Below are positions 43,391 through 52,293 of a stretch of DNA of 64,000 nucleotides, one piece after another. A model generated the notes under the pieces. That model was not told the origin of the DNA. It saw only the letters and a list, made by a program, of their open reading frames with translations, and did no database searches. Each line of letters begins with the position of its first letter. The stretch's first letter is position 1. The position numbers and the translations under genes were made by a program. Origin of the DNA: Vineibacter terrae. GTDB taxonomy: Bacteria; Pseudomonadota; Alphaproteobacteria; Reyranellales; Reyranellaceae. The stretch spans positions 156,295 through 220,294 of the forward strand of contig NZ_VDUZ01000008.1 of NCBI RefSeq assembly GCF_008039615.1, given 5' to 3'.

Positions 43391-44371
43391 CTACTCGACA
43401 GTGATCTTCGCCTTGGCGACGATCGCGGCCAGCTCGGCAGTTTCCGACTTGACCTTGGCGGCGAAGGCGGCGGGTGTCTGGGTCAGCACGCCGCCCTGCA
43501 TCTCGAGCTTGGCGCGCACGGCGGGCACCGCCGTGGCCGCGATGACCTCGCGGTTGAGGCGGTCGACAATGCCCTGCGGTGTGGCCTTGGGCACGAAGAG
43601 CCCGACCCAGAACGTGATGTCGAAGCCGGGATAGCCCAGCTCGGCGACCGTGGGCACGTCTGGCAGGGCCGGCAGGCGCTGGCTGGAGGAGACTGCGAGC
43701 GCACGCAGCTTGCCGGTCCTGACATGCGGCACGGCCGCCATCGTGTCGAAGATGGCGATCACTTCCTTGGAGAAGATCGCTGCCTGGGCTGCCGCCGCGC
43801 CGCGGTAGGGAACATGCATCATCTTGAAGCCGGCGCGGTCGCCCAGCAGCTCGAAGGCCAGATGCGTGATGTTGCCGACGCCGGCCGATCCGAACGGCAC
43901 CGCGCCCGGCTTTGCCTTCACCAGCGCCAGGAAGTCCTGGAACGTCTTGACCGACGCGGTCTCCGGGTTGTCGGGATTGACCGCCAGGATCAGCGGCACG
44001 GCAACGACGGTGGTGACCGGCGTGAAGTCGCGCTCGGGGTCGTAGGTCAGGTTCTTGAACAGGGTCGGGTTGAGCGTGATCGAGCTGCTGTTGCTGACAA
44101 AGATCGTATGCCCGTCCGGCTCGGCCTTGGCCACGGTCTGGGCTGCCAGCATGCCGTTGGCGCCGGTGCGGTTGTCGACGATGAAGGTCTGGCCCAGCGT
44201 CGTGGTGAGATGCTCGGCCAGCACGCGGGCCACGACGTCGACCGTGCCCCCGGGGCTGAAGCCCACCACCATCTTGACGCCGGTGGTCGGATAGGTCTGG
44301 GCCTGCGCCGTGCCGGTTCCGCACAGGGCGCCGAGCGCGAGCGTAGACTTGACCAGGAAACGCCGTTTCAT
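43391..44371 (-). CDS. Bug-family (TctC-like) periplasmic solute-binding protein
   Basis: A 326-residue exported receptor with a Tat-like/Sec signal (MKRRFLVKSTLALGALCGTG), the motifs VKMVVGFSPGGTVDVVARVL, GQTFIVDNRTGANG and FVPKATPQGIVDRLN. It lies 31 bp downstream of an acyl-CoA dehydrogenase gene on the same strand, the second such pairing in the window. No TctA or TctB permease gene is near. The ligand is unknown, likely a carboxylate. Confidence 0.9.
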   Translation of the reverse strand: MKRRFLVKSTLALGALCGTGTAQAQTYPTTGVKMVVGFSPGGTVDVVARVLAEHLTTTLGQTFIVDNRTGANGMLAAQTVAKAEPDGHTIFVSNSSSITLNPTLFKNLTYDPERDFTPVTTVVAVPLILAVNPDNPETASVKTFQDFLALVKAKPGAVPFGSAGVGNITHLAFELLGDRAGFKMMHVPYRGAAAAQAAIFSKEVIAIFDTMAAVPHVRTGKLRALAVSSSQRLPALPDVPTVAELGYPGFDITFWVGLFVPKATPQGIVDRLNREVIAATAVPAVRAKLEMQGGVLTQTPAAFAAKVKSETAELAAIVAKAKITVE

Positions 44372-44402
44372 TGCATGTCCCCCCGATTGCGCTGTGGCGA
44401 CG

Positions 44403-45560
44403 CTACAGTCCCATCAGCTTGGTGATGATGTTGCGCTGGATCTCGTTGCTGCCGCCCCCGATCGGCCCCAGGCGCGAATCGCGGAACAGCCGCTGCATGT
44501 CGTGCTCCATCGAGTAGCCGGCGCCGCCCATGACCTGCATGCCGATATGGGCGCACTCGAAGTCGTTGTCGGTGGCCACGATCTTGGCGATCGCGGTCTC
44601 CATGCGGGCATCGGCGCCGGCGTCCATCATCTCGGCGGTGCGATAGGTCACCAGCCGCGCCATCTCGGCCTTGATGCGCATGTCGGCCAGCTTGTGCGCG
44701 ATCACCTGGAAGCGGGAGATGGGCTGGCCGAACTGGATGCGCTGGGTGGCGTAGTCCTGGGCGATCTCGACCGCCTTCTGGGCATTGCCGGCGCCGCAGG
44801 CCGCGATGCACATGCGCTCCAGGTTCAGCCCGCGCATCAGCGCCTTCCAGGCGCCGTTCTTGGCGCCGATCAGGTTGCGGCCGGGAACGCGCACGTTGTC
44901 GAAGAAGATCTGGTTGGTATGGGTGGTGTGCCGGCCCATCGTCTCGATCGGCTTGATGGAGACCCCCGGCGCGCGCGTGTCGACCAGCAGCATGCTGAAG
45001 CCGCTATGGGCGGGACGCACGTCGGGGTCGGTCTTGACCACCAGCACGAGATAGTCGGCGACATGGGCCGAGGTGATGAACCATTTCTGGCCGTTGACGA
45101 CGTAGTCGGGGCCGTCGGCGCGGGCGTAGGTCTTGATCGAGGCCGCGTCCGAGCCCGTCTGCGGCTCGGTGAGCGCGAAGGCGAGGTACAGGTCGCCCTT
45201 GATCATCGGCACCATGTAGTCTTGGCGCAGGCCCTCGCTGTCGCTGTGCAGAAGCTGCAGGCCGGCATAGATGACGCTCGTCATGTAGGTCGTGCCGAAG
45301 CAGGCATAGTGGTACGACAGCGTCTCCAGCAGGATGGCGATGTCCTTGTAGCCGCCGCCCAGGCCGCCGTACTCGGTCGGGTAGGGCAGGCCGAGCCAGC
45401 CATCCTTGGCCAGCGCCCGATAGGCCTCGGTAGGCCATCCGTCGGTGCGGTCGAGCTCACGGATCTTCGCCGGCGGCAGGGCGCGCTCCGCCAGCTTCAG
45501 CAGGCTCTGGCGCATCATCTTCTGCTCGTCGGTGAAACCGAAGTCGTTGAACAATGGCAT
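44403..45560 (-). CDS. Acyl-CoA dehydrogenase
   Basis: A 385-residue flavoenzyme. ATG 45560 is used (GGGGGC upstream); a 21-codon extension is unsupported. Motifs are AFALTEPQTGSDAASI, YVVNGQKWFITSAHVADY, NLERMCIAACGAGNAQKAVEIAQDYA and MGGAGYSMEHDMQRLFRDSRL. At the C-terminus GPIGGGSNEIQRNI replaces the YEGT-type Glu, as in several branched- or long-chain dehydrogenases whose catalytic base lies earlier. A decayed partial copy of a close relative is at 33618-33762. Confidence 0.9.
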   Translation of the reverse strand: MPLFNDFGFTDEQKMMRQSLLKLAERALPPAKIRELDRTDGWPTEAYRALAKDGWLGLPYPTEYGGLGGGYKDIAILLETLSYHYACFGTTYMTSVIYAGLQLLHSDSEGLRQDYMVPMIKGDLYLAFALTEPQTGSDAASIKTYARADGPDYVVNGQKWFITSAHVADYLVLVVKTDPDVRPAHSGFSMLLVDTRAPGVSIKPIETMGRHTTHTNQIFFDNVRVPGRNLIGAKNGAWKALMRGLNLERMCIAACGAGNAQKAVEIAQDYATQRIQFGQPISRFQVIAHKLADMRIKAEMARLVTYRTAEMMDAGADARMETAIAKIVATDNDFECAHIGMQVMGGAGYSMEHDMQRLFRDSRLGPIGGGSNEIQRNIITKLMGL

Positions 45561-45702
45561 CGGCGCCCCCTTCGCTCCCGGCTGGTCACTGACCGGGGCA
45601 CTTGCTAGTACAAGTCGCGTCAAATGTCATCTGCTAACTGTTGACAGTATTGGTTTGCGATGTAGGCTCCGGGCATCGTCATGCAGCAGCATCGAGGCGG
45701 TA

Positions 45703-46149
45703 TTGCCGGAGCATCCAGCGTCCTCTCCCGACATCGACACGCGCATGGGCGGGTGGACCGGCGTCGGCTATGGCGACATCGAGGTCGGCAGCGCCCTGCC
45801 TTCGCGTGTGTTCGTCATCACGCCCGACGACATGCGGCGCTTCAGGCAGTGCCTGGGCGAGCCGCCGCGCGAGGTCACGGCAGGCGAGCCGGTGCCTGTC
45901 TTCCTTCTCAACGAGCTCAAGACGCTGAAGGCGCATCTTCGGCTGCCGCCAGGCGTGCTGCATGCCAAGGAGGAGCTTGTGCTGGAGCACGGCGTCGCGG
46001 TGGGGGAAGCCCTGGAGATGCGCGTGCGGATCGCCGACAAGTACATCCGCAAAGGCAAGCGCTTCGTCGTCGTCGAGCAGGCCGTTCATCGCGCGCAGGA
46101 TCAACGCCGCGCCGTGACCGTGCGCCATGTCCTGTACTGGCCATGCTGA
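45703..46149 (+). CDS. MaoC/FAS1-like dehydratase, N-terminal-type half
   Basis: About 148 residues. The hotdog fold is suggested by YGDIEVGSALPSRVFVITPDDMRRF and VGEALEMRVRIADKYIRKGKRFVVVEQAV, which match the beta-rich half of two-domain enoyl-CoA hydratase/dehydratases. TTG 45703 with GAGGCGG upstream is a likely start; ATG 45745 is the alternative. It overlaps the next MaoC-like gene by 7 bp, so the two halves are probably made together and pair as a heterodimer (inference). It is divergent from the acyl-CoA dehydrogenase gene. Confidence 0.65.
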   Translation: MPEHPASSPDIDTRMGGWTGVGYGDIEVGSALPSRVFVITPDDMRRFRQCLGEPPREVTAGEPVPVFLLNELKTLKAHLRLPPGVLHAKEELVLEHGVAVGEALEMRVRIADKYIRKGKRFVVVEQAVHRAQDQRRAVTVRHVLYWPC

Positions 46150-46547
46150 CGGCACGCGATCTGTCGCCGGGCAGGCGGTTCGAGCGTGCCGGCCCCCCGA
46201 TGGTTCAGGCCGCCTTCAACGATTTCGGGGCGCTGCTGGGCACCGATGCGCCGATCCACGTCGATCCTGACTACGGCGCGCGAACCGTCTATGGCGGCAC
46301 CATCGCCCAGGGCATGCTCCTGCTGGCGCCCGTCGAGACGTGGCTGTGCGACCTGTTTGGTCGAGAGGCCTGGCATGGCAGCGGCGGGCTGAAGGCGACG
46401 ATGCTCAGCCCGGCGCGGGCTGGCGAGCGGGGCGCAATGGTCCTGACGGTGCGGTCGGTCGCTGCCGGCCGCGCGACGCTGGACCTTTCCATCAGCCGCG
46501 CCGATACGCTACTGATTGCGGGCGAGGTGAGCATCACGCTGTCATGA
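46143..46547 (+). CDS. MaoC-like hydratase, catalytic half
   Basis: A 134-residue hotdog protein with the hydratase-2 style motif NDFGALLGTDAPIHVDPDYG followed by TVYGGTIAQGMLLLAP; the Asp and His of APIHVD are the expected catalytic pair. It starts inside the previous gene (ATGCTGA overlap) and overlaps the galM gene (ATGA). Together the two small genes look like one two-domain hydratase split in two. The reaction predicted from the family is hydration of a 2-enoyl-CoA. Confidence 0.72.
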   Translation: MLTARDLSPGRRFERAGPPMVQAAFNDFGALLGTDAPIHVDPDYGARTVYGGTIAQGMLLLAPVETWLCDLFGREAWHGSGGLKATMLSPARAGERGAMVLTVRSVAAGRATLDLSISRADTLLIAGEVSITLS

Positions 46548-47638
46548 GCCAGGATCCCCATGCGGTGCCGGTGGACCGCGGTCGTGCCACGCGCGACCGG
46601 TTCGGCACGCTGGCGGCCGGCGATGACGTCGATGTCGTCACGCTGGCCAGCACGGACGGCCTGCGTGCCCGGATCCTGACTTACGGCGCCACGCTGGCCG
46701 CCCTGGATGTTCCCGACGGCAGCGGCAGGTCGCGCAGCATCGTGCTCGGATTCACGACGCTCGAGGACTATTGCCGCGCGCGGGGGCATTTGGGCGGCAC
46801 GATCGGCCGCTTCGCCAATCGCATCGCAGCAGGCCGCTTCCGCCTCGACGGTGTCGACCATGCCTTATCGGTGAACGAGCCGCCCAACACGTTGCATGGC
46901 GGCAGGAACGGCTTCGACGCAGCCGTCTGGCGCCTGGACGCGCTGGCGGCGGATGTGGCACCGTCGGTGACGCTCGCGCATGTCAGCCCTGACGGCGACC
47001 AGGGCTTTCCGGGACGCGTGGAAGCGCGCGCCCGCTATACCCTGGAAGGAAGCACGCTGCGGCTCGACTACACCGCGACGACGGATCGCCCGACGGTGAT
47101 CAACCTCACCAACCACGCCTACTTCAATCTCGCCGGCGCCGGCTCAGGCGATGTGCTTGCGCACGAGCTGCAGATCAACGCCGACGCCTTCCTGCCGGTC
47201 GATCGGCATCTCATTCCAACGGGTGAGGTTCGGCCGGTGGACGGAACGCCGTTCGATTTCCGCACACCCATGCCGATCGGCGCGCGCATCGCTGAGGCCG
47301 ACGAGCAGCTGGCGCTGGCCCACGGGTACGATCACACCTTCGTCCTGCGATCCACAGGTGCGGCTGGCCCACGCCTTGCGGCGCGCGTGCGTGAGCCTCC
47401 GTCGGGGCTCGCGATGGAGGTCTGGACCACGGAGCCGGGCGTGCAGTTCTATAGCGGCAACGCCCTGCGCGGCCTCGATGTCGGCGCCGAGGGCCGCGCC
47501 TATGGACCGCGCGCCGGCCTTTGCCTGGAGACCCAGCACTTCCCCGATTCACCGAACCAACCCGGCTTCCCCTCGACCGTGCTGCGGCCGGGGGATTCGT
47601 TCCGGTCGACCACGCTGCTGCGTTTCACGCGGCCCTGA
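46544..47638 (+). CDS. galM: Aldose 1-epimerase (mutarotase)
   Basis: A 364-residue GalM-type enzyme that interconverts alpha and beta anomers of hexoses or arabinose. Motifs are GGTIGRFANRIAAGRF, LHGGRNGFDAAVW, SPDGDQGFPG, the general acid His in LTNHAYFNLAG, and the catalytic base Glu in CLETQHFPDSPNQP. ATG 46544 overlaps the stop of the upstream MaoC-like gene, an unexpected pairing of sugar and CoA metabolism. The arabinoside operon is 7 kb away. Full length. Confidence 0.92.
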   Translation: MSQDPHAVPVDRGRATRDRFGTLAAGDDVDVVTLASTDGLRARILTYGATLAALDVPDGSGRSRSIVLGFTTLEDYCRARGHLGGTIGRFANRIAAGRFRLDGVDHALSVNEPPNTLHGGRNGFDAAVWRLDALAADVAPSVTLAHVSPDGDQGFPGRVEARARYTLEGSTLRLDYTATTDRPTVINLTNHAYFNLAGAGSGDVLAHELQINADAFLPVDRHLIPTGEVRPVDGTPFDFRTPMPIGARIAEADEQLALAHGYDHTFVLRSTGAAGPRLAARVREPPSGLAMEVWTTEPGVQFYSGNALRGLDVGAEGRAYGPRAGLCLETQHFPDSPNQPGFPSTVLRPGDSFRSTTLLRFTRP

Positions 47639-47650
47639 TGGAGGGTGGCT

Positions 47651-48733
47651 CTACGACAGCGCCAAGGTCATTTGCGTCGGGGCCGACGCGTTGTCGGTGC
47701 TGAGGTTGGACAGCGCCACGCCCAGCAGCCGGATCGGCTTGCTCAGCGGGAAGAGGCCTCGCACCAGCTCCAGGCAGGTGCGCTCGGCCACGGGCTTGCT
47801 GGTGAAGGGCGCCGCGCCGGTATGGCTGCGCGTCACGATCTGGAAGTCGGCATACTTCACCTTCACCGTCACGGTTCGGCCGGTGATGCCGCTCTTTTCG
47901 CAATAGGCCCAGGCCTCGTCCAGCATCGCCAGCACGCCGGCTTCGATATCGGCCGGCGCGCTGAGATCCTGCGCGAAGGTCGTTTCCGAGCCGACCGACT
48001 TGCGCGGCCGGTCGGCCACCACCGGCCGGTCATCCTGGCCGCGCGAGATGGCGTGATACCACGGGCCGGCCTTGCCGAAATGCTGCTGCAGGAACGCCAG
48101 CGTCTGGCCGCGCAGATCGGCGCCGGTGAAGATGCCGAGGTGGTTCATCTTGGCGGCCGTGACGGGGCCGATGCCGTGGAACTTGCCGACCGGCAGGTTT
48201 TCGACAAACGCCGCGCCTATGGCCGGTGTGATGACGTACTGGCCGTTGGGCTTGTTCTGGTCGGAAGCCAGCTTGGCCAGGAACTTGTTGTAGGAAATGC
48301 CGGCCGAGGCGGTGAGGCCGGTCTCCGTCAGGATGCGGGCGCGGATATCCTGCGCGATCAGCGTCGCCGAGGCCATGTTCTTGAGGTTGGTGGTCACGTC
48401 GAGATAGGCTTCGTCGAGCGACAGCGGCTCGATGAGCGGCGTGAACTCCGCAAAGATGGCGCGGATCTGCCGCGATACTGCCTTGTAGACGTCGAAGCGC
48501 GGCTTCACGAACACCAGGTCGGGGCATTTGCGCCGCGCCGTGACCGACGGCATGGCCGAACGCACACCGAACTTGCGGGCTTCGTAGCTGGCGGCCGCCA
48601 CCACGCCGCGCTCGCGCGAGCCGCCCACCGCCACCGGCAGCCCGCGCAGCTCGGGATTGTCGCGCTGCTCCACCGACGCATAGAACGCATCCATGTCCAG
48701 ATGGATGATCTTCCGGACGTCTTTCTCGGTCAT
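47651..48733 (-). CDS. dinB: DNA polymerase IV (Y family)
   Basis: A 360-residue translesion polymerase. The catalytic acids are in HLDMDAFYASVEQRDNP and LSLDEAYLDVT; the HhH region reads GIGPVTAAKMNHLGI, and a little-finger domain is seen near VGSETTFAQDLS. A longer upstream frame has no function. The C-terminus ends in a hydrophobic/Leu-rich TQMTLALS tail that may reach the beta clamp. No LexA-type GTTC-N7-GTTC box was seen in the 103-bp region upstream, though the search was by eye. Confidence 0.93.
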   Translation of the reverse strand: MTEKDVRKIIHLDMDAFYASVEQRDNPELRGLPVAVGGSRERGVVAAASYEARKFGVRSAMPSVTARRKCPDLVFVKPRFDVYKAVSRQIRAIFAEFTPLIEPLSLDEAYLDVTTNLKNMASATLIAQDIRARILTETGLTASAGISYNKFLAKLASDQNKPNGQYVITPAIGAAFVENLPVGKFHGIGPVTAAKMNHLGIFTGADLRGQTLAFLQQHFGKAGPWYHAISRGQDDRPVVADRPRKSVGSETTFAQDLSAPADIEAGVLAMLDEAWAYCEKSGITGRTVTVKVKYADFQIVTRSHTGAAPFTSKPVAERTCLELVRGLFPLSKPIRLLGVALSNLSTDNASAPTQMTLALS

Positions 48734-48836
48734 CAGACCGCCTGATGGAAGGGTGACGACAGCAAGCCGATGGTTATCATCGTGGGTCGGATAGCATGAA
48801 TGCAAGGACCAGGGTGCAAGGAACTGGAGGAGAGCG

Positions 48837-49583
48837 ATGACCGATCGTCTGTTTGATTTCAGCGGCAAGGTGGCCCTGATCACCGGCGCCAGCCGGGGCA
48901 TGGGCTATGAGATGGCCAAGGCCTTCGCCGAGCGTGGTGCTGACATCGTCGTGACCAGCCGCAAGCTGGATGCCTGCCAGCAGGTCGCCGCCGAGATCGA
49001 GAAGATGGGGCGCCGGGCAGTGGCCTATGCCTGCAACGTGACGCGCTGGGAGGAGCTCGAGGGGCTGGCCGACGCGGCCTACGCCGCCTTCGGCAAGGTC
49101 GACATCCTGGTCAACAACGCCGGCAGCTCGCCATTGGCGCCCTCGTCGCTGGAAACGAGCGAGCAGCTTTTTGACCGCATCGTGCACCTGAACTTCAAGG
49201 GCCCGTTCCGGCTGATGTCGCTGGTGGGCAGCCGCATGGCGGCAGGCAACGGCGGCTGCATCATCAATATCAGCAGCGTCGGCGCCATCCGGCCGCGGCC
49301 GTCGATCGCACCCTATGCCGGCGCCAAGGCGGCGCTGAATGCCATCACCACGGCCTTTGCCTTCGAATACGGGCCCAAGGTGCGGGTGAACGCGATCATG
49401 CCGGGGCGGTTCCTCACCGACATCTCCAAGGCGTGGACGGAGGAGGCGCGGCAGAACACCGGCGTCGCCTTGCAGCGCAGCGGCAAGCCGGAGGAGATCG
49501 TCACAGCCGCGCTCTACCTCGCCAGCGATCATTCCGGGTTCACGACGGGATCGGTGATCCAGGTCGACGGCGGCATCCAGTAG
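48837..49583 (+). CDS. SDR-family oxidoreductase
   Basis: A 248-residue classical SDR. TGASRGMGYEMAKAF is the cofactor motif, NNAGSS the central motif, and the catalytic Ser and Tyr-X3-Lys are in INISSVGAIRP and PYAGAKAALNAI. A basic residue after beta-2 (TSRKLD) suggests NADP. It is divergent from dinB. The substrate is unknown. Confidence 0.88.
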   Translation: MTDRLFDFSGKVALITGASRGMGYEMAKAFAERGADIVVTSRKLDACQQVAAEIEKMGRRAVAYACNVTRWEELEGLADAAYAAFGKVDILVNNAGSSPLAPSSLETSEQLFDRIVHLNFKGPFRLMSLVGSRMAAGNGGCIINISSVGAIRPRPSIAPYAGAKAALNAITTAFAFEYGPKVRVNAIMPGRFLTDISKAWTEEARQNTGVALQRSGKPEEIVTAALYLASDHSGFTTGSVIQVDGGIQ

Positions 49584-49723
49584 GAAATCCGCCGCGATAC
49601 GGCTGCAGCAGCGGCAGGGCAGCTTTGTCCTGTCGAGGCGCGCGGAGGCGGCATCGGCTCTTCTACAATATCGCCCGGAGGAGACGCGCCCGCCGAGAAC
49701 GGGCGCACCAGACGGGAGCGGGT

Positions 49724-50938
49724 GTGGCGCCGGAAAGTGGCTTGCGCGCGCTGATCGCCGATGGCGCCTTTCGACGGCTATGGCTGATCGGCGCGACGAC
49801 CGGCATCATGCGCTGGCTCGACATGGTCGTGACCGGGATCTACGTCTTCGACGTCACCGGCTCGCCGACCTGGGTGGCCATCGTCACCTTCGCGCGGGCC
49901 GCGCCCATGATCGTCGGCGTGATGTTCGGCGCGCTCGCGGCGCGGATGCCGCTTGGCCGGCTGATGCGGGTCGGCATCGCTGCCGTGGCGCTGACCTATG
50001 GCAGCCTTGCGATCCTCGCGGCCCTGGATGCGCTCGCGGTCTGGCATGTCACCGCCGGGGCGCTGGTCATCGGCACCTACTGGAGCTCCGAGAACTCCGT
50101 GCGGCGCACGATGATGTGCGCCGTCGCCGGCATGGCCAACACGGGCACCGCCATCAGCTTCGACTGGGCCACGATCAACGGCCTGCGGCTGGCCGGGCCG
50201 TTCATCGGCGGTGTGCTCTATGCCGCCTTCGGCTTCGGGGCGACCTGCGTCCTGGGTGTCGCCTGCTTCGCCGCGGCGCTGATGCTGGCGCTGGGGATGT
50301 CAACCGGCAGCGTGGCGGCGCTGTCGGGGCAGCGGCGCATCTGGGACGATATCGCCGAAAGCTTTGCCGTCGTGCGCCGCAGCACAACCGTGCAGGGCGT
50401 GCTGGCGGTCAGCATCTGCCTCAACTTCTTCGGCTTTCCCTACGGCAGCATGATACCGGTCATCGGCAAGGAGGTTCTGCACGCCGCGCCGGCTGACGTC
50501 GGGCTGCTGTCGTCCACGGAAGGGCTGGGCGCCATGCTGGGGGCGATCGGGCTGACGGCCTTCGTGCGGCCCGCATGGTTCGGCCGCGCCTTCCTGGTCG
50601 GCTCCTTCGCCGTGGCGCTGGGTGCGCTGGGCTTCGGCCTGTCGCAGGCCTATGCCCTGTCGCTGGTGGCGCTGCTGCCGGCCGGCCTCGGCATGTCCTG
50701 GTTCGCCGCCATGCAGAGCACCCAGGTGCTGGCGCATACGCCGGCGGAGCGTCGCTCCGGCATCATGGGCGTGCTCACCACGACGATCGGCCTCGGCCAG
50801 CTCGGCACCCTGCATATCGGGTGGCTGGCATCGCAGATCGGCGCGGCCGAGGCGGTGGTCGTGTCGGCGGCCTGTGCCGTCGCCGCGCTCATCCTGTGCG
50901 CCTGGCGGTGGCCGGCGATGTGGCGCGACCGGGGCTGA
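49724..50938 (+). CDS. MFS transporter
   Basis: A 404-residue inner-membrane carrier with about 12 helices, including IGATTGIMRWLDMVVTGIYVF and GVMFGALAARMPLGRLMRVG, the latter close to the MFS loop motif. Similar proteins are annotated as drug or unknown-substrate exporters. The GTG start at 49724 has GGGAGCGGG upstream. It is convergent with the CaiB-type gene; a long hairpin lies between them. The substrate cannot be inferred. Confidence 0.82.
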   Translation: MAPESGLRALIADGAFRRLWLIGATTGIMRWLDMVVTGIYVFDVTGSPTWVAIVTFARAAPMIVGVMFGALAARMPLGRLMRVGIAAVALTYGSLAILAALDALAVWHVTAGALVIGTYWSSENSVRRTMMCAVAGMANTGTAISFDWATINGLRLAGPFIGGVLYAAFGFGATCVLGVACFAAALMLALGMSTGSVAALSGQRRIWDDIAESFAVVRRSTTVQGVLAVSICLNFFGFPYGSMIPVIGKEVLHAAPADVGLLSSTEGLGAMLGAIGLTAFVRPAWFGRAFLVGSFAVALGALGFGLSQAYALSLVALLPAGLGMSWFAAMQSTQVLAHTPAERRSGIMGVLTTTIGLGQLGTLHIGWLASQIGAAEAVVVSAACAVAALILCAWRWPAMWRDRG

Positions 50939-50982
50939 TACGGACGGTTCGTGCGAAGCCTATCAGCCGCTCTCGAGAACAG

Positions 50983-51035
50983 CTTCATGGTGAGCACAGG
51001 TGAATGCTTCGCATTCACCGAGTCGAACCATGAAG
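50983..51035. terminator. Long nested hairpin between convergent genes
   Basis: Outer arms CTTCATGGT (50983-50991) and ACCATGAAG (51027-51035) enclose the perfect inner stem GGTGAATGC (50999-51007), loop TTC, GCATTCACC (51011-51019). It sits between the convergent MFS and CaiB genes, where a bidirectional terminator is expected. No U-tract is visible, so it could also be a mobile REP-type element. Confidence 0.55.
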
Positions 51036-51051
51036 CGACGCTGCGCCGCGC

Positions 51052-52269
51052 CTATGTGCCGGTTGCGGCTGCGTGCGAACCCCGGGCGCCGCCAAGCGCC
51101 GTCGCCTGCAGGCGCGCGATCTCGTCGTCGCTGAAACCTGCCTCGCGCAGGATCTCCTGCGTATGCTCGCCCAGGGTGGGGGCGCCGCGGCGAAGCTCCG
51201 GCTGCGTCACGCTGAAGCGCGCGGCGTTGCGCGCCTGGCGCAGCCGGCCGGCCTGCGGATGATCGCTCTGCACGACGATGCCGGTGGCCGCGATCTGCGG
51301 GTGATCGATCATCTCGCTGCGGGTCAGCACCGGGGCGCACGGCACGCCCTCGGCTTCGAGCCGCTGCATCCATTCCGCCGTGCTGCGCTCGAGCAGCACC
51401 GACTGGATCAGCTCCAGGCGCGCATCGATGTTGAGATCGCGCAGCTCGGTGGTCGCGAAGCGCGGATCCTCGAGCCATTGCGGCCGGTTGAAGGCCCGGG
51501 TCAGACCCGACCACTGCTCGTCGGTCATCACCGCGACGCTCATGTAGCCGTCCTTGGTCTCATAGATCAGGTCGATGAAGCTGGCGGCGCGCTGGGCGCT
51601 GATGGTGCGGCCGACATAGGTCTGCCCACCCATGTCCGACGACCACAGGAACGCCACGACGGCATCCAGCATCGACAACCGGACGTGCTGGCCGACGCCG
51701 CTGCGCTCGCGCGCCAGCAAGGCCGCGGTGATGGCCTGCGCGGCGGTGACCGCCGTCAGCTTGTCGGGCAGGATGGTGCGCACGAGCCGAGGACGGGCTG
51801 CATCGGAACCGCCCTGGACCGAGGCCAGGCTGCTCAACGCCTGCACGATCGGATCGTAGACCGGCTTGTGCGCGAACGGCCCGGTCTCGCCGAAGCCGCT
51901 GATCGAGACGTAGATGATACGGGGCGCGACGGCTCGGATCGCCGCCTCGCCGACGCCGAGCCGATCGACCACGCCGGGCCGGAAGTTCTGCACCAGCACG
52001 TCGCAGATGCGCGCCAGGCGCTTCACGACCTCGACGCCGTCGGGGTGCCGCAGGTCGATGGTGATCGAGCGCTTGTTGCGGTTGTTGTTGAGGAAGCTGG
52101 CCGAGAGGCCGCCGCTCTTGTTGCCGGCGCTGCGCGTGAAGTCGCCGCGCCCGGGCGGCTCGACCTTGATGACGTCCGCCCCCTGGTCGGCCAGGATCAT
52201 GGTGCCGTAGGGCCCCGAGATCACGGCGCTGAGATCGAGGATACGATAGCCGTGCAGCGGTCCTGGCAT
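51052..52269 (-). CDS. CaiB/BaiF-family CoA-transferase
   Basis: A 405-residue type III CoA-transferase that moves CoA between carboxylic acids. Motifs are LDLSAVISGPYGTMILADQGADVIKVEPP, NRNKRSITIDLR and YVSISGFGETGPFAHKPVYDP with the catalytic Asp139, then GVPCAPV near the C-terminus. Start ATG 52269; a 44-codon upstream frame is formed by the family A repeat and is rejected. It is near the carboxyltransferase gene. The acid substrate is unknown. Confidence 0.92.
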   Translation of the reverse strand: MPGPLHGYRILDLSAVISGPYGTMILADQGADVIKVEPPGRGDFTRSAGNKSGGLSASFLNNNRNKRSITIDLRHPDGVEVVKRLARICDVLVQNFRPGVVDRLGVGEAAIRAVAPRIIYVSISGFGETGPFAHKPVYDPIVQALSSLASVQGGSDAARPRLVRTILPDKLTAVTAAQAITAALLARERSGVGQHVRLSMLDAVVAFLWSSDMGGQTYVGRTISAQRAASFIDLIYETKDGYMSVAVMTDEQWSGLTRAFNRPQWLEDPRFATTELRDLNIDARLELIQSVLLERSTAEWMQRLEAEGVPCAPVLTRSEMIDHPQIAATGIVVQSDHPQAGRLRQARNAARFSVTQPELRRGAPTLGEHTQEILREAGFSDDEIARLQATALGGARGSHAAATGT

Positions 52270-52293
52270 GTGGGGGATTCTCCCGTTATCTAC

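Noticed and set aside
44403..45560. Loss of the catalytic glutamate in this acyl-CoA dehydrogenase (GGGSNEI instead of YEGT-type)
   Set aside because: Several acyl-CoA dehydrogenase subfamilies naturally have this C-terminal motif and place the catalytic base elsewhere, so it is not evidence of inactivation.
48734..48836. Possible SOS (LexA) box for dinB
   Set aside because: No GTTC-N7-GTTC or close variant was found in the 103 bp upstream on either strand.
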